A DNA stretch of 64,000 bases from Dipteris shenzhenensis (Eukaryota; Polypodiophyta; Polypodiopsida; Gleicheniales), in assembly GCA_047967505.1 (NCBI GenBank), contig CM106540.1. One strand, given 5' to 3'. Positions 39,728 through 50,983 of this stretch are shown in pieces. Made by a program: the position numbers and the translations under genes. Each line of letters opens with the position of its first letter. The first letter of the stretch is position 1. The notes under the pieces are model-generated. The model did no database searches, had not been told where the DNA came from, and saw only the letters and a program-made list of their open reading frames with translations.

Positions 39728-40005
39728 GTGTTCATGCGCCCTTCTTGCTCCTCTAATCTCTTGGACCGGCGGTGTTCGGATGGTTCCTCCTCAAAGGCTG
39801 GAGGTTCTCTGCCATCCAAAAGCTGCTTTACCCACTTCGGGAATGGCCGTTGCCATTGTGGTTCTGCAGGCTCTTCTTCATCTTCTTTGTCTTGAATCCT
39901 CCCAAGCACCGTTGGGGGAGTTCGGTCTGCTACTGGTGGCGGTACTGGATGGATATCCTGGTCCTGGTTGTCTGGGAAGGAAGCATCCTCCTCCAATTGA
40001 TGCGG

Positions 40006-40878
40006 CTATTTTGAGAAGACCACATCGCGACTTACAATTACCTTCTTGGTAACAGGGTTATAGAGACGGTAACCCTTCGCCTCTTCACTGTAGCCCAAGA
40101 AAATACACTTTCGGCTCTTCGGTTCCCATTTGGTCCTGGTAGCATCAGGGACATGTACAAAACAGTCACATCCAAAAACTCTGAAATGTGTAGCTGAAGG
40201 TTTCTTACCAGAAAAGGCTTGCAGTGGAGTCATCCCGTTCACAGCCTTCGTGTAGCTACGATTCAAGATGTAAACTGCAGTGTTACATGCTTCAGCCCAG
40301 AAAGTCTTTGGCAAATCTTTCCCTTTCATCATACTCCGGCCCATTTCGCAGATGACACGCATCTTGCGTTCTGCTACTCCATTTTGCTGTGATGTATGTG
40401 GCGGGGGTTTCTGCCTCTTGATTCCGTGACTTTTGCAGTAACTTTCGAATTCAGTTGATGTGAACTCTCCACCTCTGTCTGATCTCAACTTCTTCACCTT
40501 CCTCCCCGTTTCTTTCTCGACCATTACATGCCATTCCTTGAACCTACTAAAAGCCTCGTCTTTAGTCTTTAGGAAGTATATCCATATCCTTCTACTGTAG
40601 TCGTCGATTAGCATCATGAAGTAGTAGGAACCACCCAAAGCTTCCGTCTCCATCTTTCCGCAGAGGTCCGTGTGAACGAGCTCTAGAGGAGCCTTTGCCC
40701 TACTGGCCTCTTTAGGAAAGGGATGCCGATGCTGCTTGCCCATCATGCAAGCTTCACATACAACGGGCAGATCTGAAATTTCTGGTAGGTTTGTAATCAT
40801 TCCACTTTTATGCATCTCCTTCAAAGAACTAAGGTTTAGATGACCAAACCTCTCATGCCACAGCTTAGTGTTCTTCAC
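40006..40878 (-). pseudogene. copia integrase
   Basis: A 290-residue open frame. The zinc end has His-x-Arg-Phe-Gly-His ('WHERFGHLN') and 'CEACMMGKQ'. The core has Asp in 'LVHTDLCGKM', Asp in 'KLRSDRGGEF', Glu in 'GVAERKMR', so the Asp-Asp-Glu triad is intact. The C-terminal part has 'FRVFGCDCFVHVPD', 'CIFLGYSEEAKGYRLYNP' and 'KVIVSRDVVF'. It stops at 40006-40008; an acidic/Pro linker (39709-39996) with 'HRRSKRLEEQE' follows in a neighbouring frame. Confidence 0.93.
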
Positions 40879-41530
40879 ATCCGCTCGAGCACTGAAAGCT
40901 GAGAGTTCGTAAATGTTGTTGCGCCTGTACCTTTACCAACGACCTTCCCTTGAAGATCCAGAATCTGTGCACCATTCTTATCGAATTGAACTTTGAGGTC
41001 TCGATCCGTGATCGCGAAAACGGACAAGTTCCTCTTGATATCTGGCACATAAAGAACATCGGACAACTGTTTTACAACTCCATTTGACTTGAGAGCAATC
41101 GTACCTTTTCCTTTTGCTGGACATTTTGCATCATTGCCGACTGCTACCAGGATGTCATTCCCTACCGGCTGTAGAGAGGTATACCAATCCTTCCGACTGG
41201 TCATGTGGCGCGATGCACCACTGTCAATGATCCACAGTTCATCCGCAGGTACATGAACTGCCTCCGTGCAAATCTCCTCAATTGCGACGAACAGCTCTAC
41301 TGGTACTGCTTGCGCACTGTTGTTGGACTCTTTCTTTACTCCGTTCTTCTCATCTGCAATCTTCTTTCGGCACTCATTCTGCTTGTGCCCTGCCTTGTTG
41401 CAATAGAAGGACTTGATCTTCTTCTTTCTCTTTTTATCATCAGAAGAAGATGGGTTACCAGAGTCCTTACCCTTACCTTTCTTTGATCCGGTCCAAAAAG
41501 CCGAATCTTCTCCAGTCCTCGTCTTTTAAC
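40875..41530 (-). pseudogene. copia zinc knuckle and protease
   Basis: About 41371-41412 encodes SFYCNKAGHKQNEC, a CCHC knuckle whose first Cys is replaced by Ser. The protease active site DSGASRHMT lies at about 41205-41235, followed by 'LWIIDSG' context, 'SLQPVGNDILVAVGNDA', 'KQLSDVLYVPDIKRNL' and the pre-integrase segment. The frame meets a stop at about 40873 before integrase starts in another frame. Confidence 0.88.
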
Positions 41531-41537
41531 GCATCTC

Positions 41538-42152
41538 CTACTCCAGAAGCATCGCGCTGAAATCCTCAAAGTTGAGGGGCGGATTTCTATTCTGCGTATT
41601 TAGCGTTGTAACAAGACCGTCGTACTTTGGTGGGAGAATCCGTATGCACCTTCGTGCTAGATTCTCGCTGGTGATGGTGATGCCAATCGCAGTCATCTGA
41701 TCACGTGGATTCTTCACCCTAGTGATGAACTTCTCTGCCGCTTCAGACTCAGACAACTTCTCGTTCGCGAGTTGAGTCTCCAGATTTTGAATCCACGTCT
41801 GATTCATGGTCTCGTACTGATTTTTCAAGACCATCCATGCCTCTCCGCTGTGGTGACATGTACAATTAACGCCATGACAAAATCACTAACATTGCAGATA
41901 ATAGAACACAGCGCATCTGCATTTCTTCTTGTCCACGCGAGAATCTCATCCGCAGTTGGTACTATCTTTTGTGCTGCATTGGCTGGATTCGGTCTCGGGA
42001 CCCGGCTTCATGTCCACCCCAGTAGTAGTGTCCCAAAGCTCATATGCGCTTAGGATGGTCTTCATCTTGAACTTCTAGGGTAGATAGTTAGAGCCGTCCA
42101 ACTTTTCGCTTTCGCCAAACGGTGGGATTCGTAGTCTTGCAGGCTGGGCCAT
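41538..42152 (-). pseudogene. copia gag
   Basis: ATG at 42152 starts MAQPARLRIPPFGESEKLDG; codon 26 is TAG (42077-42075), and further breaks follow near 41880. The second half (41538-41834) is open: 'NLETQLANEKLSESEAAEKF', 'ITRVKNPRDQMTAIGI', 'RILPPKYDGLVTTLNTQ', the UBN2-type capsid region. It ends in TAG at 41538-41540. Confidence 0.85.
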
Positions 42153-42211
42153 CTCTCACAATCTGCTCGCAAACAGAAAACACACTACCAAATCTTCTTG
42201 CTAGAGTCCAG

Positions 42212-42223
42212 GCTCTGATATCA
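42212..42223 (-). promoter_or_regulatory. Primer binding site of copia element (one mismatch)
   Basis: Minus strand TGATATCAGAGC against the usual TGGTATCAGAGC; the change is G to A, consistent with decay. It abuts the 5' LTR end …TTACA. Confidence 0.88.
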
Positions 42224-42955
42224 TGTAAGAAAATAATGCAACGTCTGTGCTCAACAGATAACAGGATCTCGTACGCAAGAGAGAAAACAAGATAGTATGG
42301 AGAATCAAAAATTTGATTACTGTAGAACTGATATAATAGATGGCGCTACCTCCCAACCGTGCGCTCCTATGAAAGAAGCTTCGATGGCGTGCTGGAAACA
42401 GTAGAAGACAGAGGCTAGATGCTAAGGAATCAGGGTTGCTGTAGCCAATGATGAAATGGGCTTCACAGGCTTGCTCTTATATAGCCACCAGTCGTAGTCA
42501 GTTAAGCTCAATTGGGTGACCGACCCAGTCCGCCCAAAACGGTCGACTGGGGGTCGGTCCCGAAATAGTTCATCGACCATACGATAGAACCGGTGCGCAA
42601 AACAGAGCAACTAACCTATGGTCTCCGTTTGGCCCAGAGCCATCCGGGATCATCTGAGGCTCCAAACGGGCCCCGCAACCCGAGAGTGGGCTGCCCCGGG
42701 AAATGCTCCGTCTACCCTCAGTGCAGTCAGTCAAGGGATGCCTTCCCGCACTTGCATGTAGCCTAGTTGGCGGTGTGCCAACTCTATCTGAAGCCGTCCA
42801 GCCATTAGGCCACACATGGCCCCCATCTGGTGTCCAAACCAGGACCTATCGGATAACCGAGCTACTCAAATGCCTTCTCCTCATATGGGGGGCTTACAAG
42901 TAGAGTTAGTTGGTTCCCGTGTAGTTACACGAGAGTGGAGCATTGATATCTAACA
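42224..42955 (-). repeat. 5' LTR of copia element
   Basis: 732 bp, TGTAAGAAAATAATGC…ATATCTAACA, followed by GATTG (42956-42960), the same five bases that precede the 3' LTR at 37391-37395. Confidence 0.95.
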
Positions 42956-42960
42956 GATTG

Positions 42961-43629
42961 TCCTAATTAATGATGCATTTTTTTAAAAAATAGCTTATTT
43001 ATGCGAATAAGATCCAAATTTGATATGTGAAGCCACCTCTTTTATTAATTCTTAATAAAAGTCCACTTGCACTCATATTGTGTTTGTATCATTGTGGAGG
43101 TACGGCTCTTGGTAAAGGAATGCTTGTCACTTTTGTTAATCATAAAGAGATCATGAAATGTATAAACACATAATTTATGCTTATATCTGCTTATTTACCA
43201 CCACTTAGCATGTTGCATTTCAGAAAGTCTCTTAGCACATATAACAATGAAATTTGTGCAATGAACTACTAGTTGGCATGGTAGTCAAATGAAAAATACA
43301 TATTAAAACTATACCTCTCATACTTAATGAGGATTTTTATTTACTATTCATTCAAGTTCCCTTTCATTACATTGGATGTCTTCCTCATTTATAATATTCA
43401 TCTTCATACTACCATAATTGGAGGTGTGAGCGGGAGTCGAGCATCATGCACATGTGAGGGGACTCAGGAGAGTGCTCACCTTGACCCTACTATGACCTTG
43501 GAAGTAGGGTCAAGATGCCACCATGTGAGGAAGGGCCTAGTGCTAAGTTTGAGATGAGAAGGTCGGGGGCCTTGATGTCTACTGATATAGAAGGGAGAGT
43601 CGGTACGGGAAGGGGTATTTGATATAAGG
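42961..43629. other. No gene recognised
   Basis: A/T-rich spacer to the right of the copia element. Short frames only. Confidence 0.5.
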
Positions 43630-44870
43630 AGGAGGAGTGGGTGCCTTCATATGCAGAGAAATTCAAATTTTCAGACTTACTAGAGGAGGAGGTGCACTCT
43701 CTCTAGCATGCAGATATTTCAAACATAGATCTTAGGAGGTTGACTATAAAGGATGGAAGGACTAAGGGAGCAAACATGCATATTATTGTGAGGTGCCTTT
43801 GGAAAAGGTTAAATCGGAGATTTGAAAGTTGGCGAGAGGTAGGGTTACTTGTTTTTCATGGGGAGGGTTCCTATCATTTGAGGAGCTTGGGAGGTTGCTT
43901 GAGGATGAGTGTGAGATTCTAGGATTTAATTATGAGGCAAGCTTTTTGGGGAAGGCCTTTTTCTACTTCATTTTGTCTCTGAGGTTGCTCTGTTGCACTG
44001 GTGGGTTGTTCCTTCATGTTTCTTGATGCGGCTATTTTGGTTATCCTATGGCGTCCATTTTCTAGCATTGATGAGTTTTTGTTTCACGAGTACCCTATGT
44101 GGGTGGTGTTTTCAAACCTCCCATTATGGTTGGGGAATGTAGTGGAGTACCTTGCATGTGCATTGGTGAAGCTTCTTCTTATATTATTAGTAGCAAGATC
44201 TCCTTCTAGTACTAAAAGGACTTGGAACCTTTGGGATCATCATCTAGGCGTTAAGCTCTCAAATGGTTTTTGGGAAAGGGTCATTTGGATCATTTTTGGA
44301 TACGTGTTTTATTAAGCAAATGGGTCCTTTTGCTCACAATTATCCTATTAGAGTGCATAAGGAGTTTGCGGATGCAAATAATGTGTTGCATGTTGCTAAG
44401 GAGAGGCTATAGGAGGTCAAATGGGGTGAATGCTTTGGTATAGGATGCTAGTGTGGTGGGTGACAAGATCATGGAGCAGGTTGCAACAATTGAAGTTGTT
44501 GGGTCAAAGATTGAGGATCTTCAACATAATGAACCAGTCGAAGGAGGCTAGAAGATGGTGCAAAGAAGGACAAAATGGTGTTCGTGGACTATGATGTACC
44601 GAAGGATGAGCCTTTTTGCGAGGGTATGGGGTGTGCTGAGGTTGGCCTAGTAGGGGGTTTTGGTCTACAATCAGGGTTTGGGTTTACGGTCGTTGAATTG
44701 TTCCCATGTTGTCAAACTTTTGAAGGTGGTGAAGATGATCCACCAGAAGCTTATCATAAGAAGAGAGCCTTTAATGAACTACTAGCGCAAGAAGCTACTT
44801 GGCAATGGTGGAAATGTTCCAATGGTTCCATACACATCGAGGATGTATCCTTAAAGTGATAAGGATGTTG
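43630..44870 (+). pseudogene. LINE ORF1-like (DUF4283-type) relic
   Basis: The plus-strand frame 44001-44315 contains 'ILWRPFSSIDEFLFHEYPMW' and 'VVFSNLPLWLGNVVEYLA', matching the DUF4283 pattern 'W.P.F…P.WV…NLPL.W…la..lG' of plant LINE ORF1 RNA-binding proteins. Upstream in other frames are 'SWREVGLLVFHGEG' and 'LSFEELGRLLEDECEILGF', which usually precede it. Frames shift several times. The tail (44575-44859) has 'PPEAYHKKRAFNELLAQE', probably the linker. No zinc knuckle or ORF2 follows, so it is a fragment. Confidence 0.55.
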
Positions 44871-45428
44871 CACATTATCTCAGGAGTGGGAAGGGTTTCA
44901 TTTTCTATGTGATGCTTACAAGGTCTAGTAGGATTGATAAGTTCTATGTGACGTATGGAGGTGGTGTATGAAGGCTCTGAGGGGGGCTCAATTTTGGGTT
45001 GTCAGCGGACCATTTACTAATGAAATGGTGTTTTTCCCTTCCTGTGGTATCTTTAGAACATTGGATACTCCCTTACCACTTACTCACTCAACTCATAAGA
45101 TCCTTAATTTCAAGGTGGGAATGTCTTGCCACACCATGCAAACAAGACCTTGATGACATCCCTCTATCAAAATCTTGAATTCCTAACCTAGAAGAATCAT
45201 TTAATATTTCTCTATGGCAACATCAATTCACCTAAAATGGTGTATATCTAAGCTAGTTTTACATGCACTATGCAAAAGTATGTTGGTTCAATGGATTTTC
45301 ATCCATTATGAGTGCCAGTGTTGGCCATGTCCATATGCATCCACCCATTCAACAGGCTGGTATTGGTGCGGGAGCTGGCCTATGCTTGTATCCATAGCTA
45401 GGCAAAGAGTTAAGCACATTGTATAGGT
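44871..45428. other. No gene recognised; dispersed repeat fragment
   Basis: The segment 45090-45215 resembles 36570-36800 ('ctcataaga-ccttaa', 'caccatgcaaacaagacctt', 'gatatccc/gacatccc'), so both flanks of the copia element carry copies of one old repeat. Confidence 0.45.
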
Positions 45429-45535
45429 ATCTTGGCATTTATGAAGGGGAAGCCCACACATGAACATTGGAGGCTTGGCCACCTATATCTTGGCATTTAT
45501 GAGGGGAAACCCACATTGGAGGATTGGCTACATAT
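45429..45535. repeat. Tandem duplication of about 50-58 bp
   Basis: 'atcttggcatttatgaaggg' at 45429 and 'atcttggcatttatgagggg' at 45487, each followed by 'ccacat…ggag' and 'ttggc…ctat'. Confidence 0.8.
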
Positions 45536-45860
45536 ACCTTTGTATGGAGCATGCTCATGACAATTTTGAAGCCTTGTTTTGGGAAGTTTTCATGCATGTT
45601 CAACCTTCTCGCTTAGTCTTCTTTCTTTTCTATTTTTGTGATGTAGTTTCCAACGCCACTCTGTTGGGGCCAGCCCTTACCCCCCAAGGCTTTGTTAACA
45701 AATGCATTTTCTTGTTAGCATTGTGGAGATGGCAAATGAAGCAAATCAGAGGGGGTACCTATCCACGGACATGAATGTCTACCCTTGAAATTTTTTTCAA
45801 AATGAAAAAAATAGGCTAAAGGTGGTCTTACAAAAGTGACAAGCATCATGCAACATACAC
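45536..45860. other. No gene recognised
   Basis: Spacer before the dinucleotide tract. Confidence 0.5.
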
Positions 45861-46012
45861 ACACTACAACACACACACACACACGCACGCGCACATGCAC
45901 GCACGCATGCACGTGCGTGCACGCATGCACGTGCACACACACACACATGCACGCATGCACACACATGCACATGTGCACACACATTCGCATATGCAGACGT
46001 GCACACGCATGC

Positions 46013-46089
<77 letters not shown>
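45861..46089. repeat. Alternating (CA/CG/TG) tract followed by (GA)n, 230 bp
   Basis: About 45865-46012 is an almost uninterrupted purine-pyrimidine alternation (CA, CG, TG steps, e.g. 'acgcacgcgcacatgcacgc'). It is followed directly by about 73 bases of pure GA (46016-46089). Frames over it are artefacts of the repeat. Confidence 0.95.
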
Positions 46090-46092
<3 letters not shown>

Positions 46093-47464
46093 CCATTCTA
46101 TGAGTTATTTTCTCCTTCTTCTTCTCTTCTAGTGGGCTCAATTACAAATAGTACTCTTTAAGTGGCTATGAAAACAGTGTTTGTTAGTGCCTAACCCAAC
46201 AGTCAGTTGGTAAGAAATTAAAGGCTTCTAAGTAAGCATCTCCAAAAAAATCTTCTTTTGTTGTATGTTGAGCCTAATCCTTTTTTCCCAGAGGTTGTTC
46301 TTTAGCCATGCTTTGGACCCACTCTATGAAGGGAGGGTGTAGGGGGAGGACAACACCCCTACTACTGTTGCGAGGGGGTTTCAAGGGGGCCCAACCCCAC
46401 TTCCCATCCATTGTCCATATAATATCTAAATCAAGTTTTGAATTCCAAGGCCAATATGGCTAGAACAATCCCGTAGCCATAAAATATAACTCATTATAAA
46501 ACATTTTCTTTCTAGTCAAAATCCAATTATAGAAGTGTAAAATTACATATTGTTCAGCACTTTTCCTGTAAAAGTGGGAAAAAGTTGTTCGGTCTCAATC
46601 TACATCTTCCCTGTATTGAAGGTAAGTCAGACTCACCTAGCACCATCATAACAAGATGATTGTTAAAACAACGCTAGGATTCAAAACCGTTATCCCTCTC
46701 ACCAATACAAAGAAAAAAAAAATAAGACATATAGGGCAATACTGCTTGTATAGTCTATACAAATAATAATAATTGAGTACGACTTCTCAAATCACTAATT
46801 TGGGGGAGCAACTCCACACATCCAAGTAAAGTCCAACCTTCCAAGAATCAAACCCATCCTGAATAGGAAAGGCTGAACAAAGCTATAAATTTTCACAATT
46901 TACCATGACACCTGCAACCAACCTCATTGGGCAGGATACAAATACTTTTAGGGGCAATGTGCGACTAAGAAAGCTTTAATTTAGCATTGCAGGCTAGAAT
47001 TTACATGAAGAAAACCAGCTACAAACTATTCAACAATTTAAAATCATAACATATGCTATGAATTTCAAAAAAGAAATGTAGAGTCTAGCTCTATAAGATG
47101 CATGTTCAGCAGATCCTACAATTATTAAAGCCCATGACATGACATCTCGAATAGGTAGCTTGTTTGAAACTTCCTATGCCTCCAAATATGAGCCCCATTT
47201 TGAATACAAGCCTACCAAAGAGTTTTCTACATAAGGATCTCCCTCAAAACCTTGTTGTCCAATTGCAACATGTATTTCTCATCCTCTACCCAAACATTCC
47301 GCCTAGGACAAACTTTTAGTAGAGCCATGAGCACATACTTGCTAGGATTTACACAATTTGCATGCAGTTTCCAATAGAACTTGAAGGCATGCTACGTTTG
47401 CCCATAATTGATAATACTATAGCTCATTAAGAGTTCACCTGGGTAAATAAAAAGCTTCGTAGAT
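46090..47464. other. No gene recognised
   Basis: A/T-rich spacer up to the 3' end of the LINE relic. A B-box-like 'ggttttgaatcc' on the minus strand near 46675-46690 is too isolated to call. Confidence 0.5.
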
Positions 47465-47505
47465 TATTATTATTTTGGGTAGAAAAGTAAAGTATGTTTA
47501 TTACT

Positions 47506-48138
47506 TTATAACATGTAATACATCAAAAAGATATCTCCAAGGAACTCAATTTTGGCTATAACAACACTTACATCATGGAGAAACACAAAAATATCAAATT
47601 CCAAGAAGTCTAAGAGGGGCTTCTCAAAGATGAAAGAAGCTAGAGCCACCCACTTTAGAGTCTGCAGTAGCAGCAATAGAAGTATCTGCAGAGTGTCCAT
47701 GAGCAACAGTTGTATCTGTAGAGTGACCCTGAGCAATCGCAAGGCCCTGAGAAGGGTCAATAGACATAGAAGACAAGTCTTGACCTAAAATAGGGAGAAC
47801 CAATGCAAGACCCTAGGTATTTTCAGGATGGGTAGGAGGGAACTGTGCAGATAAGCCAGCACCAGGGAGCTGTATGTTGGATCCAAGAGAGGCAGCATGG
47901 GGCTGATTTGATGAGTCCACAACCAAGGAGGGGGATTTGTTGGAGAGGCTACCCACAGTAGAGTGGAAGGGAGTATCAGCAGCACCAAAAGTGGTAGAAG
48001 CTTTGCTTGAAGAGCCATTAGGATGATGACAGGTTGAGCTTGGCTGAGCTTGGAGAAGAGGGTAAGGGAGCACCAGTTGTTGCAAACTTTCTTTGTAAGA
48101 AGGGGGGTAATTTGGCACGATCGTCTGAAATGAAACAA
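47506..48138 (-). pseudogene. LINE ORF2 downstream segment, Ser/Pro/Gln rich
   Basis: Frame 47813-48118 reads 'NYPPSYKESLQQLVLPYPLL', 'SSTCHHPNGSSSKASTTF' and 'SLSNKSPSLVVDSSNQPH'. It follows the zinc tail and 'ALWFIWVSRNNFQF' (48167-48409). It may be a C-terminal extension of ORF2 or the 3' UTR. I know no domain for it. Confidence 0.4.
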
Positions 48139-48159
48139 GAATGTTTGTGTCTGGAGATA

Positions 48160-48830
48160 TCTTAGCTTAATCTATGGTGTTCAAGGTTGTATGCACTAAT
48201 AAAGAAGACAAGTCTCCTTGTTTCTTGTCCCACCATGCAACAAATGTAGCATCAGTATAAATATCTTTATGATTAAATTGAAAATTATTTCTAGAGACCC
48301 AAATGAACCAAAGAGCATGGGCCCTGATTAGAAACCAAGGCTCATGCCTTATTTTGCAAGCATCTCCTAGCAATATAGCTTTCCAGTTTATAGGCTCACC
48401 ACACTCCATCTAAATGTACTTCCAAACCTTTCTGGCATGAGGGCAAGCAACAAAAGGATGAACACATCCTCCATAGAGTTTAAGCGTCTCATACATTTGC
48501 CATCACCTTTACCAATGCTGAGTCCTCTAGAATTAGACCAAACTGCGTTGTGAAGGATGAACCAAGCAAGACATGACATTTTCTCAAGCACATTCCTATT
48601 CCAAATCCTGTGAAATCTGAGATACCATTTGGATTTGTCATCATTCAGTTTCCACCTGTTGTTAAGGGTTCTGAAAAGATCCTCCATATCTACAGTAGGA
48701 GTTGGAATAGGTAATAAAGAGGAGCACGCTATCCAACTAAGTTCTTTGTGCATGCATAGTACTAAGCCTTCCTTCCAAACCACTTCAGCTTTCCAAAGTT
48801 CAAGTCTTCCCATGATCAATCTCTGATGTT
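48160..48830 (-). pseudogene. LINE ORF2 zinc-motif C-terminus
   Basis: 48388-48819 contains 'LFRTLNNRWKLNDDKSKWY', 'CLAWFILHNAVWSNSRGLS' and, after a shift, 'HPFVACPHARKVWKYI' (about 48420-48470), the His/Cys end of the zf-RVT module. It continues with 'FLIRAHALWFIWVSRNNFQF' at 48290-48350. This is typical of the plant L1 ORF2 end. Confidence 0.8.
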
Positions 48831-48836
48831 GATTGG

Positions 48837-50510
48837 TTAAGGAGAACTCCCTTCTAATTTCAAGCCAAGATTTCTACCTGAAAAGCTCCATATTCCAAAG
48901 CTAACCCCAAGTTTGAAGACCTTTCTTGAATAAGCTAACTGCAAGTGTAAATTGATCATTTGATAGAGTGTCAAATCCGAATATTGATGACACCCAAATA
49001 GAATCAATGGCCATAAATGCACCTTTGCCAGAGAAAAGGAGGTAAGCTTTTATTTCCTCAAAAGCCCCCAAATAGACTTCCACAGGGGGCTCCCCTTAGA
49101 TTTACAGGGTTCAAGGTTAAAAAGAGCAGAGATAAAAGGATAATGTTTCCAATTTGGGGCCCTGAAAGGTCTAATATACCTCATATTTCTCAACAACAGC
49201 TATGCCCAATCCTCCTCTGGATGAAGTGCAGGCTTTGATAATCCAGGTAGCAAAAAGTTTTTTAGCAGCAGAGGAAATATCTATCACCCCTAGTCCCCCT
49301 TCTTCCTTGGGTTTGATACAGTAGTCCCATCTTACCTTGGAGATTTTGTGAATACCTCCCCCCATAAAAATGATATGCATAATCTGATGAATCTATCTAA
49401 ACCTATTTTAGATGCAGACCAACAAGAGAGAGAGAAAATAACAATGGGATAGAGACAATGGTTAAGAACCATTTTTCTTCCAGCTAGGTTGGCTTGAAAG
49501 TTTCTCCATTTATCCAATTTCTTCTTAAACCTATCCATTACCTAGTCCCACCTCTATTTCATTGTGACCTCAAAACCCATTGGAATTCCCAAAAGTCTAA
49601 AAACTATCCCTTTTTGAATCTTGAGGCATCCTAGCTATTGAAGAACCCCCTGCTCCTTGCCACTGAGAGTGTCATACCCTGTTTTGGAGTGGTTTTGATA
49701 GAAGATCCTGATGCTTGACAAAAAACTTCAAGACATCTAACATCTTGATCAGTGTTTCTAGGAGTCAAAGTGGTGTAATCAGAAACTGTTGGCAAACCAA
49801 TTGTTTGCCATTATTCATCTCTATGCCTTTCAGACATCCTTCTTGTATTTGACTTCTAAGAAGCCAACCAAGAGAGTCTATAGCTATAGCAAAAAGAAGA
49901 GGAGCTAAAGGGCATCCCTGTCTGATTGATCTTTTAAGAAAAAAGGGGTTGCTCATCATACCATTGACATTGACCTTAGCTGTAGCATTAGTGAGCAGAA
50001 GTTTAACACTTGAGACAAAAGAGGGACCCATTCCCATGTCCTGCAAGGATTGAGTTATAAAGTCCCATTCCAGTCTGTCATAAGCCTTATCAAAATCAAC
50101 TTTAAGAAAGCAAATATCCTGTTTAGTTTCCTTAGCATACTCACAACCTTCCCATATATTGATAATAGCTTCAAGAAGGTGACGTCCCTTAATAAAACTC
50201 TTTTTTTAAAATAGAATCCAATCTTTTATTTTGCCTTGAATCCTTAGAGCTAACACTTTGGCAAATATTTGTAACTGCAGTTCAACATTGTTAGAGGCCT
50301 CCAATTTTTTATCTCATCTTTAGGGCCCTCCTTAGGGATCAATTTGATAATGCCACCATTAATGTGAAGGGGAAGAAAACCTTTCACTGAACTTTCTTGC
50401 CATAACAGTAATAGGTATGGTCCAACTAGCTCTTTGTAGAACTCAATGGGTAACCCATTTACTCTTGGAGTCTTTTCATCTGCCATGACTGCCATAGCTT
50501 CTTTCAACTT
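48837..50510 (-). pseudogene. LINE reverse transcriptase
   Basis: In order: 50250-50507 has 'NGLPIEFYKELVGPYLLLLW', 'NGGIIKLIPKEG' and 'IKNWRPLTMLNCSYKYL'; 49765-50046 has 'FVSSVKLLLTNATAKVNVNG', 'RQGCPLAPLLFAIAIDSLGW'; 49332-49538 has 'DKWRNFQANLAGRKMVLNHC' and 'FIRLCISFLWG' (thumb). The block with the catalytic Asp-Asp between 49640 and 49765 is not readable, so the polymerase is inactive. Confidence 0.85.
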
Positions 50511-50983
50511 CTCTAAACTTAAGGGTCTCTCTAGGTAGGGGAGGTTAAAAGTTTTAACTGCCTTCTCTCTTATAATTTGATAGAGCTGTCTTGCTCTTTG
50601 AGTGTCATCATTAGGAGGGCAAGTGCTGGAGAGTAGTTCCTGAAAATGCTTTTGGATGTATTCAATATTCTCCTCAGTGTTATTTAGGTGGGCGCCATTT
50701 GGTCTTTTAAGGAGGGGAATCTCCTCGACACCTTTTTCTTCTAATTATTCTTAAGGTTTCCTTCGTGGGCCTATCAATCTTACCAACCCACCAATCTCTA
50801 TAATAAACTTTGGAGTCATTCAATCTTATCTGCTCTTGTTTTTTAGCTCCTTTTTTGCCTTGTTCAGGTCTGCATGTGCCTCTTCATCACCAGCTCTGGC
50901 TTATTGTTCTAAAGTGCTTATATTGTCTTGAATACAATCCATTCTTTGAGGTCTGATCTATGATCTTTTCTTTCTGGCTATTC

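Larger units (their letters stand above)
37396..42955 (-). mobile_element. Complete-structure Ty1/copia element with 5-bp target duplication
   Basis: 5560 bp, minus strand. LTRs are 731 and 732 bp with TG…CA ends. The flanks GATTG (37391-37395 and 42956-42960) are identical. Internal order: primer site 42212-42223, gag 42152-41538, zinc knuckle and protease 41415-40880, integrase 40878-40006, RT and RNase H 39727-38210, polypurine tract 38135-38127. By eye the LTRs differ at about 40 positions (near 94-95 percent identity), mostly transitions. Several stops and shifts inactivate it, but every domain is present. It is the best-preserved element in the window. Confidence 0.95.

Noticed and set aside
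45797-46161. Several frames with Cys/Val/His or Glu/Arg runs
   Set aside because: Direct translations of the CA/CG and GA dinucleotide tract.
46670-46720. SINE on the minus strand from a B-box-like word
   Set aside because: No A-box at the right distance, no tail and no duplication found.
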